Shown: piece after piece, positions 15,603 to 24,027 of the stretch
How the letters are laid out: each line of letters opens with the position of its first letter
Numbering within the stretch: position 1 is the first letter of the stretch
Assembly (NCBI RefSeq): GCF_001544695.2
Contig: NZ_FCOM02000016.1
Coordinates: 1-64,000 of the forward strand
Length of the DNA stretch: 64,000 bases
Reading direction: 5' to 3'
Origin: Caballeronia arvi
Lineage (GTDB): Bacteria > Pseudomonadota > Gammaproteobacteria > Burkholderiales > Burkholderiaceae
The notes under the pieces: model-generated
Seen by the model: only the letters and a program-made list of their open reading frames with translations
Told to the model about the DNA's origin: nothing
Database searches by the model: none
Position numbers and translations under genes: made by a program

Positions 15603-18213
15603 TGTTCGCGCCTCCGCCGATCAGACTCAGCTTCGTATTGAGAAGCCCCGGTTCAAGCACCATGCGCAGGTCCTGCAGCGAACGCCGCTGCAAGTCCGCT
15701 TCGGTGTCGATCTCACTGGCGAGCGCGGACCACTTCGCCGTCGCGCTGTCCGCCTTCACCTGCCTGAAGATGCGCATGCCGCGCGTGGCTGCGTCCTGCG
15801 CATCCGTCAGAAGCCGCGCCTGCGTCCTGAACGTATCCGACACGCCCGATTCGAGCCGCTGCGATCCGCCGATGCCTCCGTTCGTCCGATACTGCTGCCA
15901 CGACGTTTGCGCCTGCGCCATCAGCGTTTGCGCGCGGCCGATCGCCTTGTCTTTCAGCGATGCGACCTCGGGCGCGACCGCCTTCGCATAGAACGAATCG
16001 GCGTCGAGATCGAGCGTTTCGTAGAACGACAGCAGCGAGTCTTCATAGCCCTTCGAGCCGCGCGCCTTCTGCAAGTCGGCGAACTGCGCAGCCACGGACT
16101 TCTTGTGCGCGAGCTCCTTTTGCACCATCGGCGACCAGGTTCCTTGCGGCAATTTCTGCAGCGCGTCGATCGCCTGCGCGCTCTGGCCGCGATTCCACGC
16201 ATCGGACACGGTCGTGTATTGCGCGAGCACATCGGGCGGCGGCAACTGGCCCGCGCTCATCTGCCTGAATTTTTCCTGGAACGGCGGCGTCGAAAATTTA
16301 GCCTTGGCCGCCGCGGCCGCAACCGGTGCGAGGCTCGCGCCGATGAGACCGCGACGCAGCGCCGTGTAGGCAGCGAGATCGGCGCGCACGCGATCGAGAC
16401 CTGCGAGGCGCGGGTATTTGTCCGCGTATTCCTTCAGCGTCGCGTTGATCGCATCGGTATCGTCCTGGCCGAGACTTTTGACGATGCTCGCATCGAGCCT
16501 GTCGATAGCCGCGAGATACACGGAGTCGTCGCTTTGCAGCTTGCGCAGATGGCTCAGCGCGAGCGCATAAGGATCGCGAAACTCGGGCACGTAGCCCGCG
16601 ATGCGGTCGAGATCGCGCTGATGCCCCGACGCGTCCGCTTCCCAGTGCTTCAGGATCGCGCTGATGCGCCCCTCGTCGCCGTACATGCGGATCGGCGCAT
16701 CGGCACCGCCGCGGCTCATCACGAAGCTTTCCAGCTTGCCGATCCATTCGAGTTCGTCGACGAGCGAGTGCACGTCGGCGTTGTTCGCAGCGAGCGTTCG
16801 CATCTGCGCGATGATCGCGTCAGCGTTCGCAAAATCGCCCTTCTTCAACGCGGCGAGCCAGCGCGGCACGTTCGACTTGAGCACGGCTTCGGTGTTCATC
16901 GCCGCGAACTGCGCGTCTTTCGGATGCGTCTTCAAATAATCGTTCGTGACCGTCGCCGCTTCGCCGTACTCGCCGTTCGCCATCAGCGATTTCGCCTGAC
17001 GTTCGGGCGAGCCGCTATAGAAAAGCGCCGCGCCGCCCGCGACGAGCACGGCCAGCACGCACGCGACGATGATGCGCGTGCGCCGCGCCGCATGCGGATC
17101 GTCGCTTGCGAGCGCACGGCGCAATTCGCCGACGAAAAGCGAGAACTTGCTGCGTTTCGCCTGACGCGTGTCCTGACGTTTCTCTTCGGCGGGCGCCGGC
17201 TGCGCTTCCTCGTTGACTTCGTCTTCGCGCGCAGCGGCCTGATCGACGCAAAAGATATCGAGGAACGAATGCGCCGAGCCGACGAACGTGGTCTTGTCGC
17301 TGTCGCCGTCATCGTGATGAGACTGCGCCGCGGCCGCTTGCGCGACCATTTCGGTGAGCGTCGATTCGCCTTCGTCGCCGTGCAACTGCACCTTGTACGC
17401 GAAGTGCGTGCCGCCGAACGCGAGCGTGTCGCCGTTCTTCAGCTCGACCGCCGACGCGCCGAGCCGCTCGCCGTTGACGAACGTGCCGTTGGTGCTGCCG
17501 AGATCCTCGACGAACGGCGCGCCGCCCTTGATGAACACATGCGCGTGCCGGCGCGACACGTAATTCACCTGATGCGGATACTGCTCGCGATAGCGCGCGA
17601 ACGTGTCATCGGTCTTGCTGACGAGAAACGGAAACTGCGCGAGCTCGATCGGATGAAGGCCGATGTCGTCGCGTTGCGGCGCGAGCGTGATGCCGACCGG
17701 CTTAGGCGCATCGAGACGACGCGTGCGCGGCGCGAACTGCGCGCGATACGACAGCCGGCTGCCAAACGAAATGATGTCGCCGCTGCGTATGCGCGCGGGC
17801 GTTTCGCGCACGGGCGTGCCGTTCACCGCGGTGCCGTTCTTGCTGCCGAGATCGGCGATATAAACGAAGCCATGCTCGATGAAAATGCGCGCATGGCGGC
17901 GCGAAAGCTGCGCGACGGCTTCAGGCGGACTCGTATCGAACGGTGCTTCCGCACGGCCGATCGCGAACAGATTTTCGTCGATACGGATTTCCGTGAGCTT
18001 GTCCGCCAGTTCGCGGGCAAGCTCCGGATGCGGCGCGGGCTTCAGAATGACGTCGAACGCCTCGCCCACGCTCGGCTGTTGTTCCGCTACGGAAGAGCCT
18101 TGAGCCATGTCCATGTCACGAGGTACGTCCAGCCGCTGCCGCGCACGCGCCAGAGGATCGCCCGGCAAGCTCGGGCGCATGGACAGGTTGGACCGCGCCG
18201 TCATCGATGTCAT
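15580..18213 (-). CDS. Membrane-anchored protein with two FHA domains
   Basis: An 877-residue protein. Two forkhead-associated domains occupy about residues 52-160 and 172-276; each shows the phosphothreonine-binding signature (SRRHA then GSKNGTAVNG; SRRHA then GSTNGTFVNG). A linker holds DKTTF, which could be a phosphorylated threonine motif. One membrane span follows at 380-399 after basic residues, then about 480 mostly helical extracytoplasmic residues of unknown fold. This links cytoplasmic Ser/Thr phosphorylation to the periplasm, as Fha proteins do in type VI secretion. The PP2C gene at 8188 is the likely antagonist. The start is uncertain: no clear Shine-Dalgarno precedes 18213, and Met codons at 18204, 18180 and 18114 are alternatives. 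Confidence 0.87.
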   Translation of the reverse strand: MTSMTARSNLSMRPSLPGDPLARARQRLDVPRDMDMAQGSSVAEQQPSVGEAFDVILKPAPHPELARELADKLTEIRIDENLFAIGRAEAPFDTSPPEAVAQLSRRHARIFIEHGFVYIADLGSKNGTAVNGTPVRETPARIRSGDIISFGSRLSYRAQFAPRTRRLDAPKPVGITLAPQRDDIGLHPIELAQFPFLVSKTDDTFARYREQYPHQVNYVSRRHAHVFIKGGAPFVEDLGSTNGTFVNGERLGASAVELKNGDTLAFGGTHFAYKVQLHGDEGESTLTEMVAQAAAAQSHHDDGDSDKTTFVGSAHSFLDIFCVDQAAAREDEVNEEAQPAPAEEKRQDTRQAKRSKFSLFVGELRRALASDDPHAARRTRIIVACVLAVLVAGGAALFYSGSPERQAKSLMANGEYGEAATVTNDYLKTHPKDAQFAAMNTEAVLKSNVPRWLAALKKGDFANADAIIAQMRTLAANNADVHSLVDELEWIGKLESFVMSRGGADAPIRMYGDEGRISAILKHWEADASGHQRDLDRIAGYVPEFRDPYALALSHLRKLQSDDSVYLAAIDRLDASIVKSLGQDDTDAINATLKEYADKYPRLAGLDRVRADLAAYTALRRGLIGASLAPVAAAAAKAKFSTPPFQEKFRQMSAGQLPPPDVLAQYTTVSDAWNRGQSAQAIDALQKLPQGTWSPMVQKELAHKKSVAAQFADLQKARGSKGYEDSLLSFYETLDLDADSFYAKAVAPEVASLKDKAIGRAQTLMAQAQTSWQQYRTNGGIGGSQRLESGVSDTFRTQARLLTDAQDAATRGMRIFRQVKADSATAKWSALASEIDTEADLQRRSLQDLRMVLEPGLLNTKLSLIGGGANSEARRTP

Positions 18214-18370
18214 TGGGAACCGGCGGCTGTTGAGAGTTTAAGTCACGCATCGTCGTAGTCAATCGTGCGGCACTGGCGCATCACGCCATAGAACAGCGAT
18301 TTGAAACGATCCGCTTTGGAACGATCGTTAGTTATTCATATCGTTGCGGCCCGGCTATTCATGGAACGCT

Positions 18371-19819
18371 TCACTTCAAGCCGTCCTTGCTCGCGCTCTG
18401 CACGTCGACCGTCGGCCAGCCGCCGCCGAGCGCTTTATAAAGCGTCACGGTGTCGGACAGAATCTGCTGATGATTCGCGAGCAGCGCGAGTTGCGCGGCG
18501 AGCAGCGTGCGTTCCGTCTCGAACACCTGTAGCTGCGAGATCACGCCCTCTTTCAATTGCGCGTCGATTTGCGCGGCCACCACGCTCAATTGATCGACTT
18601 CCTGCTGCAACTCGACGCGCTGCTTCATGTGTGAATCCAGATTGACGAGCGCGTTCTCCACTTCCTCGAACGCATTCATCACCGTGCTGCGATATTGCTG
18701 TTCCGCAACCCCGGTCTGCGCTTCGGTCGTCTTCACATGGGCACGCACGGACGGATCGAGAATCGGGATATTGATGCTCGGCACGAAGCTCAGCGTGAAC
18801 ATCTTCAGCAGATCGGTCAGTTGAAAGCTCGCCGAGCCCGCACGTCCGGTCAGGTTGATGGTCGGCAGTTGCGCGAGCTTCGCCTGGCCGACGAGGTCAT
18901 ACGCTTCGAGCACGCGATATTCGGCCGCGATCAGATCGGGACGGCGCGCGAGCAACTGCGACGGCAGGCCGCTCGGTACGGGCGGCGGCTGCACGCGTTT
19001 TTGCAGCTTGCCGTCGGGCATCTTGAATTCGCCTGCGGGCACGCCGATCAGCGTCGAGAGCGCGTTGTTCGCGAGATCGCGCGAGCGGCGCAGTTCGAGC
19101 AATTCGCGCGTCAGGCGGTTGAGTTCGGCGCGCTGCGTGAGCACCTGCGTCTTCGGCACGAGGCCGTTCTTCTGCATGCCCTCGAAGATCGTCAGGATCT
19201 GCTGGTTCGTCGCGATGGTCTGCTTCTGCTGCTGGATCTGATCGTCGAACTGAAGAATCTGGAAGTACGTCGTCGAGACGAGCGCGACGAGTTCGAGATA
19301 GCCCGCGCGCCAGTCGGCCTCGGTCGCGCGGAACTCGGCCTTCTGCGCCTGCACGCCTTTTTCGACGGTGCCCCAGATGTCGATGTCCCAACTGACCTGC
19401 GTCGCCAGGTTGTATTGCTTCGAAAACTTCTGGCCCGTCGTCTTTTCGAAGCTCGCGCCCGCGCCGAGATCCATCGACGGCAATGCGCCCGCGCGCGCTT
19501 CGCCGATCTGCGCGCCCGCCACCTGGATGCGCGCGGCGAGCACCTTGATATCGAAGTTGCCGGCGATGGCCTTCTCCACCAGCGAGTCGAGATACGGGTC
19601 CTGGAACTGCTTCCACCAGTCAGGCTGGATGGTGTCGGAGGCGGCGACCTTGGGCGCGTCGATCTTCGTGAAGGCGGTTTTCTCGGGCGTGTCCGGGCGT
19701 TGATACGTCGGCACTTTCACGTCGATGCAGCCGGCGAGCAGCGCGGCAGCGGCCAGCGCCGGCAATACGGTCCACTTTCGCCCGATGGCGACGCGCAATG
19801 ATGGCAACAAGGCTTGCAC
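18371..19819 (-). CDS. TolC/NodT-type outer membrane efflux lipoprotein
   Basis: A 482-residue outer membrane channel of the OprM/NodT type. A lipoprotein signal with lipobox LLAGC near residues 28-32 is followed by IDVKVPTYQRPDTPEKTAF. The two repeated helical-hairpin halves are visible (DIKVLAARIQVAGAQIGEARAG; PDLIAAEYRVLEAYDLVGQAKL). It starts at a GTG with GGGAGCGA eight bases upstream. It is the first gene of the minus-strand block that continues with FHA, HlyD, isomerase, exporter and activator, and it would give the exporter its outer membrane exit. NodT-type channels usually serve RND pumps, so pairing one with a C39 exporter is slightly unusual. Confidence 0.9.
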   Translation of the reverse strand: MQALLPSLRVAIGRKWTVLPALAAAALLAGCIDVKVPTYQRPDTPEKTAFTKIDAPKVAASDTIQPDWWKQFQDPYLDSLVEKAIAGNFDIKVLAARIQVAGAQIGEARAGALPSMDLGAGASFEKTTGQKFSKQYNLATQVSWDIDIWGTVEKGVQAQKAEFRATEADWRAGYLELVALVSTTYFQILQFDDQIQQQKQTIATNQQILTIFEGMQKNGLVPKTQVLTQRAELNRLTRELLELRRSRDLANNALSTLIGVPAGEFKMPDGKLQKRVQPPPVPSGLPSQLLARRPDLIAAEYRVLEAYDLVGQAKLAQLPTINLTGRAGSASFQLTDLLKMFTLSFVPSINIPILDPSVRAHVKTTEAQTGVAEQQYRSTVMNAFEEVENALVNLDSHMKQRVELQQEVDQLSVVAAQIDAQLKEGVISQLQVFETERTLLAAQLALLANHQQILSDTVTLYKALGGGWPTVDVQSASKDGLK

Positions 19820-20135
19820 GATCTCGCTCCCGGTGAACGCGCACCGACGGTCAGATTATGTTGGGTGAGAAGCGCGGCGCCGGCCGTTCGGTTCATCAAG
19901 TAAATCACACGGCGCGCCGGGACTCCATACGGGTTAAGTCACATGGCGCGCGCGTGCTCTGTGGCACGTCGCGCGTTTTCGTGACGCGGTTCGATGCGAC
20001 GCCCCTGCTGCGCTCGAACCGCGACGCCCAGATGCGGGCGGTGTTTTAGCGAAGCTCCCCGTGCCCCGCTTTTACTGCTGACTGCATGGATGCTTTACTG
20101 CATCGACTTATGATTCATTCCTTGCAACGATCGCC
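19820..20135. other. Upstream region of the secretion operon
   Basis: These 316 bases separate the channel gene from leader-peptide gene 2, both on the minus strand. They hold no credible ORF and no sigma-54 match toward the channel gene. TGTTGGGT near 19859 is an incomplete match to the proposed activator site. A housekeeping promoter for the operon could not be placed with confidence. Confidence 0.4.
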
Positions 20136-20435
20136 TTATGCGAGATTGCCCGCATTGCCGAAGTTGACGTTGGCGATGTTCTTCGCGCTCTGCGTCGGCG
20201 CGACGTTCGACTGCGACTTGAGCGCTTCCGCGAAGGCGATGTTGCTGCCGACCGAGTTCGTCGTCGTCTGCGTCTGGTTGATGAACTGCTGCGGGCTGAA
20301 CGGCATCGAAAGCGTCGTTCCGTCCATCGAGATGAAGCCGGGGAACAGCACCGCATAGCCGCCGCGCACCGCGGACATCGCACGGCTGTCGAGCTCTTCG
20401 GTAACGGGAAGGTCCTTGATGGTCAGCGTCTTCAT
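20136..20435 (-). CDS. Small Gly-Gly-leader protein 2 (predicted export substrate)
   Basis: A 99-residue protein with the leader MKTLTIKDLPVTEELDSRAM followed by SAVRGG. It shares LTI-DL-ELD-AMSA-GG with the protein at 7749-8081 although the genes are 12 kb apart. After Gly-Gly comes a hydrophobic patch (YAVLFPGFISM), then a Gln/Asn/Thr/Ser-rich region (FINQTQTTTNSVGSN) and an Ala/Asn-rich tail. There are no cysteines, so disulfide or lanthionine chemistry is unlikely. A near-perfect sigma-54 promoter lies at 20508-20523. Cleavage and export by the C39 exporter is the working prediction. The function of the mature chain is unknown. Confidence 0.78.
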   Translation of the reverse strand: MKTLTIKDLPVTEELDSRAMSAVRGGYAVLFPGFISMDGTTLSMPFSPQQFINQTQTTTNSVGSNIAFAEALKSQSNVAPTQSAKNIANVNFGNAGNLA

Positions 20436-20507
20436 TTCGGTGCTCCTTGGTGCGCATCGCGCATTCGGTGGTGGCTTCGGACAGCTTGTCTGCTTGCGAC
20501 CGTTAAA

Positions 20508-20523
20508 TGCATGAGGCGTGCCA
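20508..20523 (-). promoter_or_regulatory. Sigma-54 promoter for leader-peptide gene 2
   Basis: On the minus strand TGGCACGCCTCATGCA differs from TGGCAC-N5-TTGCA by one base and has GG and GC ten bases apart. It lies about 75 bases before the start codon, leaving a leader of about 60 bases. Confidence 0.78.
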
Positions 20524-20621
20524 ATTGCGATTCAAACCGCGTTAATTGCCGCGTCTGGCTTGATGCATAAGGCTCTCGTCGATTCACGCTCCAATGTGCC
20601 GATAACATCACTTGATGCTGT

Positions 20622-20631
20622 CGAACCAACA
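20622..20631 (-). promoter_or_regulatory. Candidate activator site TGTTGGTTCG
   Basis: The minus strand carries TGTTGGTTCG, identical to the site at 7540-7549. It lies about 100 bases upstream of the -24 box of the sigma-54 promoter at 20508-20523, where an enhancer-binding protein would be expected to bind. Confidence 0.5.
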
Positions 20632-20776
20632 CTTCGTATTTCGCCTGTCTGTCTCGAAGCGACATCGGCTAAAAGCAGAAAACAAACGCCTCCCGCCGCG
20701 ATGAAACACGCGGAACGAAACGCGATAAAGGGATCGGAAAAGGCGCCGCTCAGGACACGCGCGCGCAGCGCCCGAC

Positions 20777-21235
20777 TTACTTGACGTAGATCGTGATCTT
20801 CTTGGAATAGACCGGCGGGTTATGCGGTATGTGCTTGTCATCGCCCATCAGAAGCTGAATCGTGTGCTTGCCCGGCGGCAGTTCGAGCATCGTTTCGGTT
20901 TCGCCGGCGCCGTAGTGCAGATGATTGCGATCCGATGGAATCTCCTGATCCATCGGCGGCAGATCCACGTCGATCAGCAAATGATGATGCCCCGTGTTCG
21001 GAAACTTCACGCCGCGCGGCGCGACGCCCATGAAGCGCAGCCCGAACCAGACCTTGAACGGCTTGCCCGCGGGCACGGTCTGACCGTCGTTCGGATAGCC
21101 GATGTACGCATACGCGTTGGCGGGCGCGGGCGTCGGCCCGGCGAGCGCGCAAGGCGCGGCGAGCGCCGTCGCCAGCGCGGCGGCGACGAGGAGCGAACGC
21201 GAGAGCGCGAGCGCGTCAGCGGATCGATTCTTCAT
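20777..21235 (-). CDS. DUF4399 exported protein, copy A
   Basis: A 152-residue secreted protein. A signal peptide (ALSRSLLVAAALATALAAPCALA) is followed by a compact domain with AYIGYPNDGQTVPAGKPFKVWFGL, the histidine-rich GHHHLLIDVDLP, DRNHLHYGAGETE and PPGKHTIQLLMGD. These blocks mark the DUF4399 family, which has no assigned function. The ATG at 21235 has GAGGG eight to nine bases upstream; the frame opens six codons earlier. The next gene upstream on the same strand encodes a close paralogue, so the two arose by tandem duplication and probably form an operon. Confidence 0.85.
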   Translation of the reverse strand: MKNRSADALALSRSLLVAAALATALAAPCALAGPTPAPANAYAYIGYPNDGQTVPAGKPFKVWFGLRFMGVAPRGVKFPNTGHHHLLIDVDLPPMDQEIPSDRNHLHYGAGETETMLELPPGKHTIQLLMGDDKHIPHNPPVYSKKITIYVK

Positions 21236-21301
21236 GTCGTATGCCCTCGGCAAATGCGCGGGTTATGGCGGCGAAGCACGTCGTGCGACTGGCTTCGCGG
21301 C

Positions 21302-21739
21302 TCATGTGACGGTGATCGTGATCTTCTTCGAATAGACCGGCGGATCGTGCGGCACGTGGTTGTAATCGCCCAACAGCAATTGCAGCGTGTGCTTGCCCGG
21401 CGGCAGTTCGAGGCGCGCATCGGTTTCGCCCGCGCCGTAATGCAGATGGTTGCGATCCGATGGTATTTCCTGATCGAGCGGCGGCAGGTCCGTATCGACG
21501 AGGAGATGGTGATGCCCCACGTTCGGCAGATCGACGCCCTTCGGACACACGCCCATGTTGCGCAAGCCCATGCGCACCCAGAGCTTGCCGCCGGAGATGA
21601 CGGCGCCATCGTACGGCCAGATGATGTACGCCTCGGCGTTCGGCGGCGCGGGCGTACGCGTGCGCGCGGCGGAAAACGTCGAATCGGCGGCCAGCGCGGC
21701 CAGGGAAGCCAGCGCGCCAAGCACGGTTCTTCTCATCAT
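21302..21739 (-). CDS. DUF4399 exported protein, copy B
   Basis: A 145-residue paralogue of the protein at 20777-21235 with the same order of blocks: AYIIWPYDGAVISGGKLWVRMGL, GHHHLLVDTDLP, a shared DRNHLHYGAGETD stretch, PPGKHTLQLLLGD and a shared PPVYSKKITI end. The N-terminus MMRRTVLGALASLAALAADSTFSA is a signal peptide. AGAGGGG lies about ten bases before the start. The conserved histidines could bind metal, which is a guess. The gene is divergent from the caspase-like gene. Confidence 0.85.
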   Translation of the reverse strand: MMRRTVLGALASLAALAADSTFSAARTRTPAPPNAEAYIIWPYDGAVISGGKLWVRMGLRNMGVCPKGVDLPNVGHHHLLVDTDLPPLDQEIPSDRNHLHYGAGETDARLELPPGKHTLQLLLGDYNHVPHDPPVYSKKITITVT

Positions 21740-22092
21740 GTTATGCACGCCCCTCTCGTTGAAAGGCCTCGCGGACGGGCCCGGAAATCGATCCTTGCGC
21801 ACGCGAACGCTCGTGCTCGGCGCCGCGATGCAGCCAGCGTGACGCATCGTCTTCGGCTTTTAGATTAGGACGTAACGTTTAAAAAAACTACGTACACACG
21901 ACGATCTCTCGACCCTCATGACGAATACCTCCTTTCAGGGGATTAAGTGGCGCGTGAGTGCGTGCTATCGTTGTTGATGCTGTTGTTGGTACTGGTCATC
22001 GAGGGCGCGGACCTCGCCCCGAAAGCCTCGGCATAGATGCGCGAATGCGGCGCTATGCCATCCACTCAAAGCCGGACGGACAGGGTGTGAAT
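21740..22092. other. Divergent intergenic region
   Basis: This stretch of 353 bases lies between the DUF4399 pair and the caspase-like gene. It includes an AT-rich patch around 21875-21895 (AACGTTTAAAAAAAC) that could hold promoters for either side. No repeat, small gene or clear operator was found. Confidence 0.4.
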
Positions 22093-24024
22093 ATGTGGCG
22101 AACCATTCTTATCGCGGGCGTGTTCATGTTGATGATCGGCGGTGTGCCTGCGCCAGCGAGCGCGACGCCCGTCACCGTATCGCCCGCTCCATCGTCTCAG
22201 CGTCTGGCGCTCGTGATCGGCAATGCAGACTATGCGGAGCGCCCGCTCGCGAGCGCATCGCGCGATGCCGACGACATGAGCGCCGCGCTCCTGTCGCTTG
22301 GCTTCCAGGTCACGCGCCGCACGAATCTCGATGAAGCCGCGATGCGCCACGCGCTCGATGCGTTCGCCGCGCGGCTCGGCCCGGACGATACGAGCCTCGT
22401 CTATTACGCCGGTCACGGCTTGCAGGCGGGCGGCGATGCGCTGCTGCTTCCGCTCGACGCGAGCGAGCGCCGGCCGGTCACACTCGTGCGCAATGCGGTT
22501 TCGGCGAAGGACATCGTCGAGCGCATGACGCGCGCGCGGCCGGGCGCGGCGAATATCGTCGTGCTGGACATGTGTCTCGACGCGCCGTTCGAAAAGGCGC
22601 CCGCGCGAGTCTGGAACCTGCCACCGCGCACGCTCGTCGCTTATGCGGCCGCGCCCGGCGACGCAGCAGCCGAAGACCAGCGCAACGGACGTTACACGGC
22701 GGCACTCCTTCGCGCGCTCGATGCGCCGCATGCCGTGACATCGGCGACGTTCGCGGCCGCGGCATCGGATGTCGCGCAGCAGTCGCGTGGCGCGCAACGG
22801 CCGTGGATCGCATCGACGCTCGATGCAGGCTTTGCCATCGACGATGCGCCGGCGAGTGTGCGCATCGCCCAGACGGACGCGAACGCCATCGATTCCGCCA
22901 AATCCGCCACGGCCATCCGCATGCGCGGCATCCTGCCGAAAGACAGCAACGAGCAGTACGAACTGACCTTCTGGGATTCGATCAAGGACAGCACCTATCC
23001 GGGCGATTACGAGGCGTATCTGAAGGCGTATCCGAACGGACGTTTCGCGGCGCTCGCCAAGGCGCGCATCGAGCGGCTCAAGGCATCGGGCGCGGCGAGC
23101 ACGAAGCCCTCAACACCCGCTGCGCCGCCGGCCGCGACAGCCACGCCCGCCGCACCCGCGCCCAAGCCCGCGCCGTCGACGCCGCCCACGGCCGCCGCGC
23201 CGGAAAAACCGCGTGCGACCACACCGGCTGCGCCCGCGGCCGCAGCACCGGCAGCGCCCGCCGCCAACGCGAAACCCGCCGCAAAAGCGGCGAGCGGCAG
23301 CGAAATCAAGGATTGCCCGCAATGCCCCCTGCTGATCCCGCTATCGCCCGGCAGCTTCACGATGGGCAGCAACAACGACGATCCCGCCGAGAAGCCGCCG
23401 CATCGCGTATCGATCGGGCATCCGTTCGCGATCGGCAAATACGAGGTGACCGTCGAGCAATGGAACGCATGCGCCGATGCGGGCGCGTGCACGCGCATCG
23501 CGGCGGAGGGCGAAGGTGCGACGCCGTCACCCGGCAATGCGCCGATGCGCAACGTGAGCTGGGACGACGCGCAGGTCTACGTCAAATGGCTGAGCAAAGT
23601 GGGCGGCAAGGCGTATCGGCTGCCGACCGAAGCGGAATGGGAATATGCGGCGCGCGGCGGCACGCAATCCACTTACTGGTGGGGCGACCAGATGAAAAAA
23701 GGCAACGCCGACTGCAAGGACTGCGGCGATCCGTACAAGCCCGAAGCGCCGACGCCGGTCGGATCGTTCGCGGCGAATCCGTATGGCCTCTACGACATGA
23801 ACGGCAGCGTCTGGGAATGGGTCGCCGACTGCTGGCACAGCTCGTACAAGAACGCGCCCGCCGATGGCCGCGCCTGGGACGATCCCTCGTGCTCCGTGCG
23901 CGTGATTCGCGGCGGCTCGTGGCGTGAAGGCGCGACCTACATGCAGTCCGCGACGCGCTTCAAGTACAGCTCGAGCGTGCGCCAATCGCAGAACGGCTTT
24001 CGCGTCGCGCGGGACATGGAGTGA
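22093..24024 (+). CDS. Caspase-like peptidase fused to a formylglycine-generating-enzyme-like domain
   Basis: A 643-residue exported protein. After a signal peptide (MWRTILIAGVFMLMIGGVP) a C14-type domain spans about residues 35-250, with LALVIGNADY, the catalytic His in YYAGHGL and the catalytic Cys in VVLDMCLDAPF. Next is a short module (FWDSIKDSTYPGDYEAYLKA) often seen in bacterial caspase-like proteins, then about 90 residues rich in Ala and Pro. The C-terminal 230 residues resemble a sulfatase-modifying-factor domain (GSFTMGSN, PTEAEWEYAARGG, LYDMNGSVWEWVAD, VIRGGSW, NGFRVAR). The ATG at 22093 was chosen at the signal peptide. I infer a periplasmic signalling or sensing role, but no substrate is visible. 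Confidence 0.87.
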   Translation: MWRTILIAGVFMLMIGGVPAPASATPVTVSPAPSSQRLALVIGNADYAERPLASASRDADDMSAALLSLGFQVTRRTNLDEAAMRHALDAFAARLGPDDTSLVYYAGHGLQAGGDALLLPLDASERRPVTLVRNAVSAKDIVERMTRARPGAANIVVLDMCLDAPFEKAPARVWNLPPRTLVAYAAAPGDAAAEDQRNGRYTAALLRALDAPHAVTSATFAAAASDVAQQSRGAQRPWIASTLDAGFAIDDAPASVRIAQTDANAIDSAKSATAIRMRGILPKDSNEQYELTFWDSIKDSTYPGDYEAYLKAYPNGRFAALAKARIERLKASGAASTKPSTPAAPPAATATPAAPAPKPAPSTPPTAAAPEKPRATTPAAPAAAAPAAPAANAKPAAKAASGSEIKDCPQCPLLIPLSPGSFTMGSNNDDPAEKPPHRVSIGHPFAIGKYEVTVEQWNACADAGACTRIAAEGEGATPSPGNAPMRNVSWDDAQVYVKWLSKVGGKAYRLPTEAEWEYAARGGTQSTYWWGDQMKKGNADCKDCGDPYKPEAPTPVGSFAANPYGLYDMNGSVWEWVADCWHSSYKNAPADGRAWDDPSCSVRVIRGGSWREGATYMQSATRFKYSSSVRQSQNGFRVARDME

Positions 24025-24027
24025 GTT

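Noticed and set aside
15505..18258. A 917-codon plus-strand open frame
   Set aside because: It mirrors the FHA gene, whose own frame has two FHA signatures and a membrane span; the shadow is Arg-rich and featureless.
18214..18370. Possible sigma-54 promoter (TGGCGTGATGCGCC on the minus strand) before the FHA gene
   Set aside because: The GG to GC spacing and -12 sequence do not fit; the FHA gene is more simply read through from the channel gene.
21955..21975. TGGCGCGTGAGTGCG as a sigma-54 promoter for the caspase-like gene
   Set aside because: GG and GC are nine rather than ten bases apart, and the -24 box is imperfect.
22093..24024. Reading the caspase/FGE protein as a true sulfatase-activating enzyme
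   Set aside because: No sulfatase gene is nearby and I cannot identify the active-site cysteine pair of FGE in its last third.
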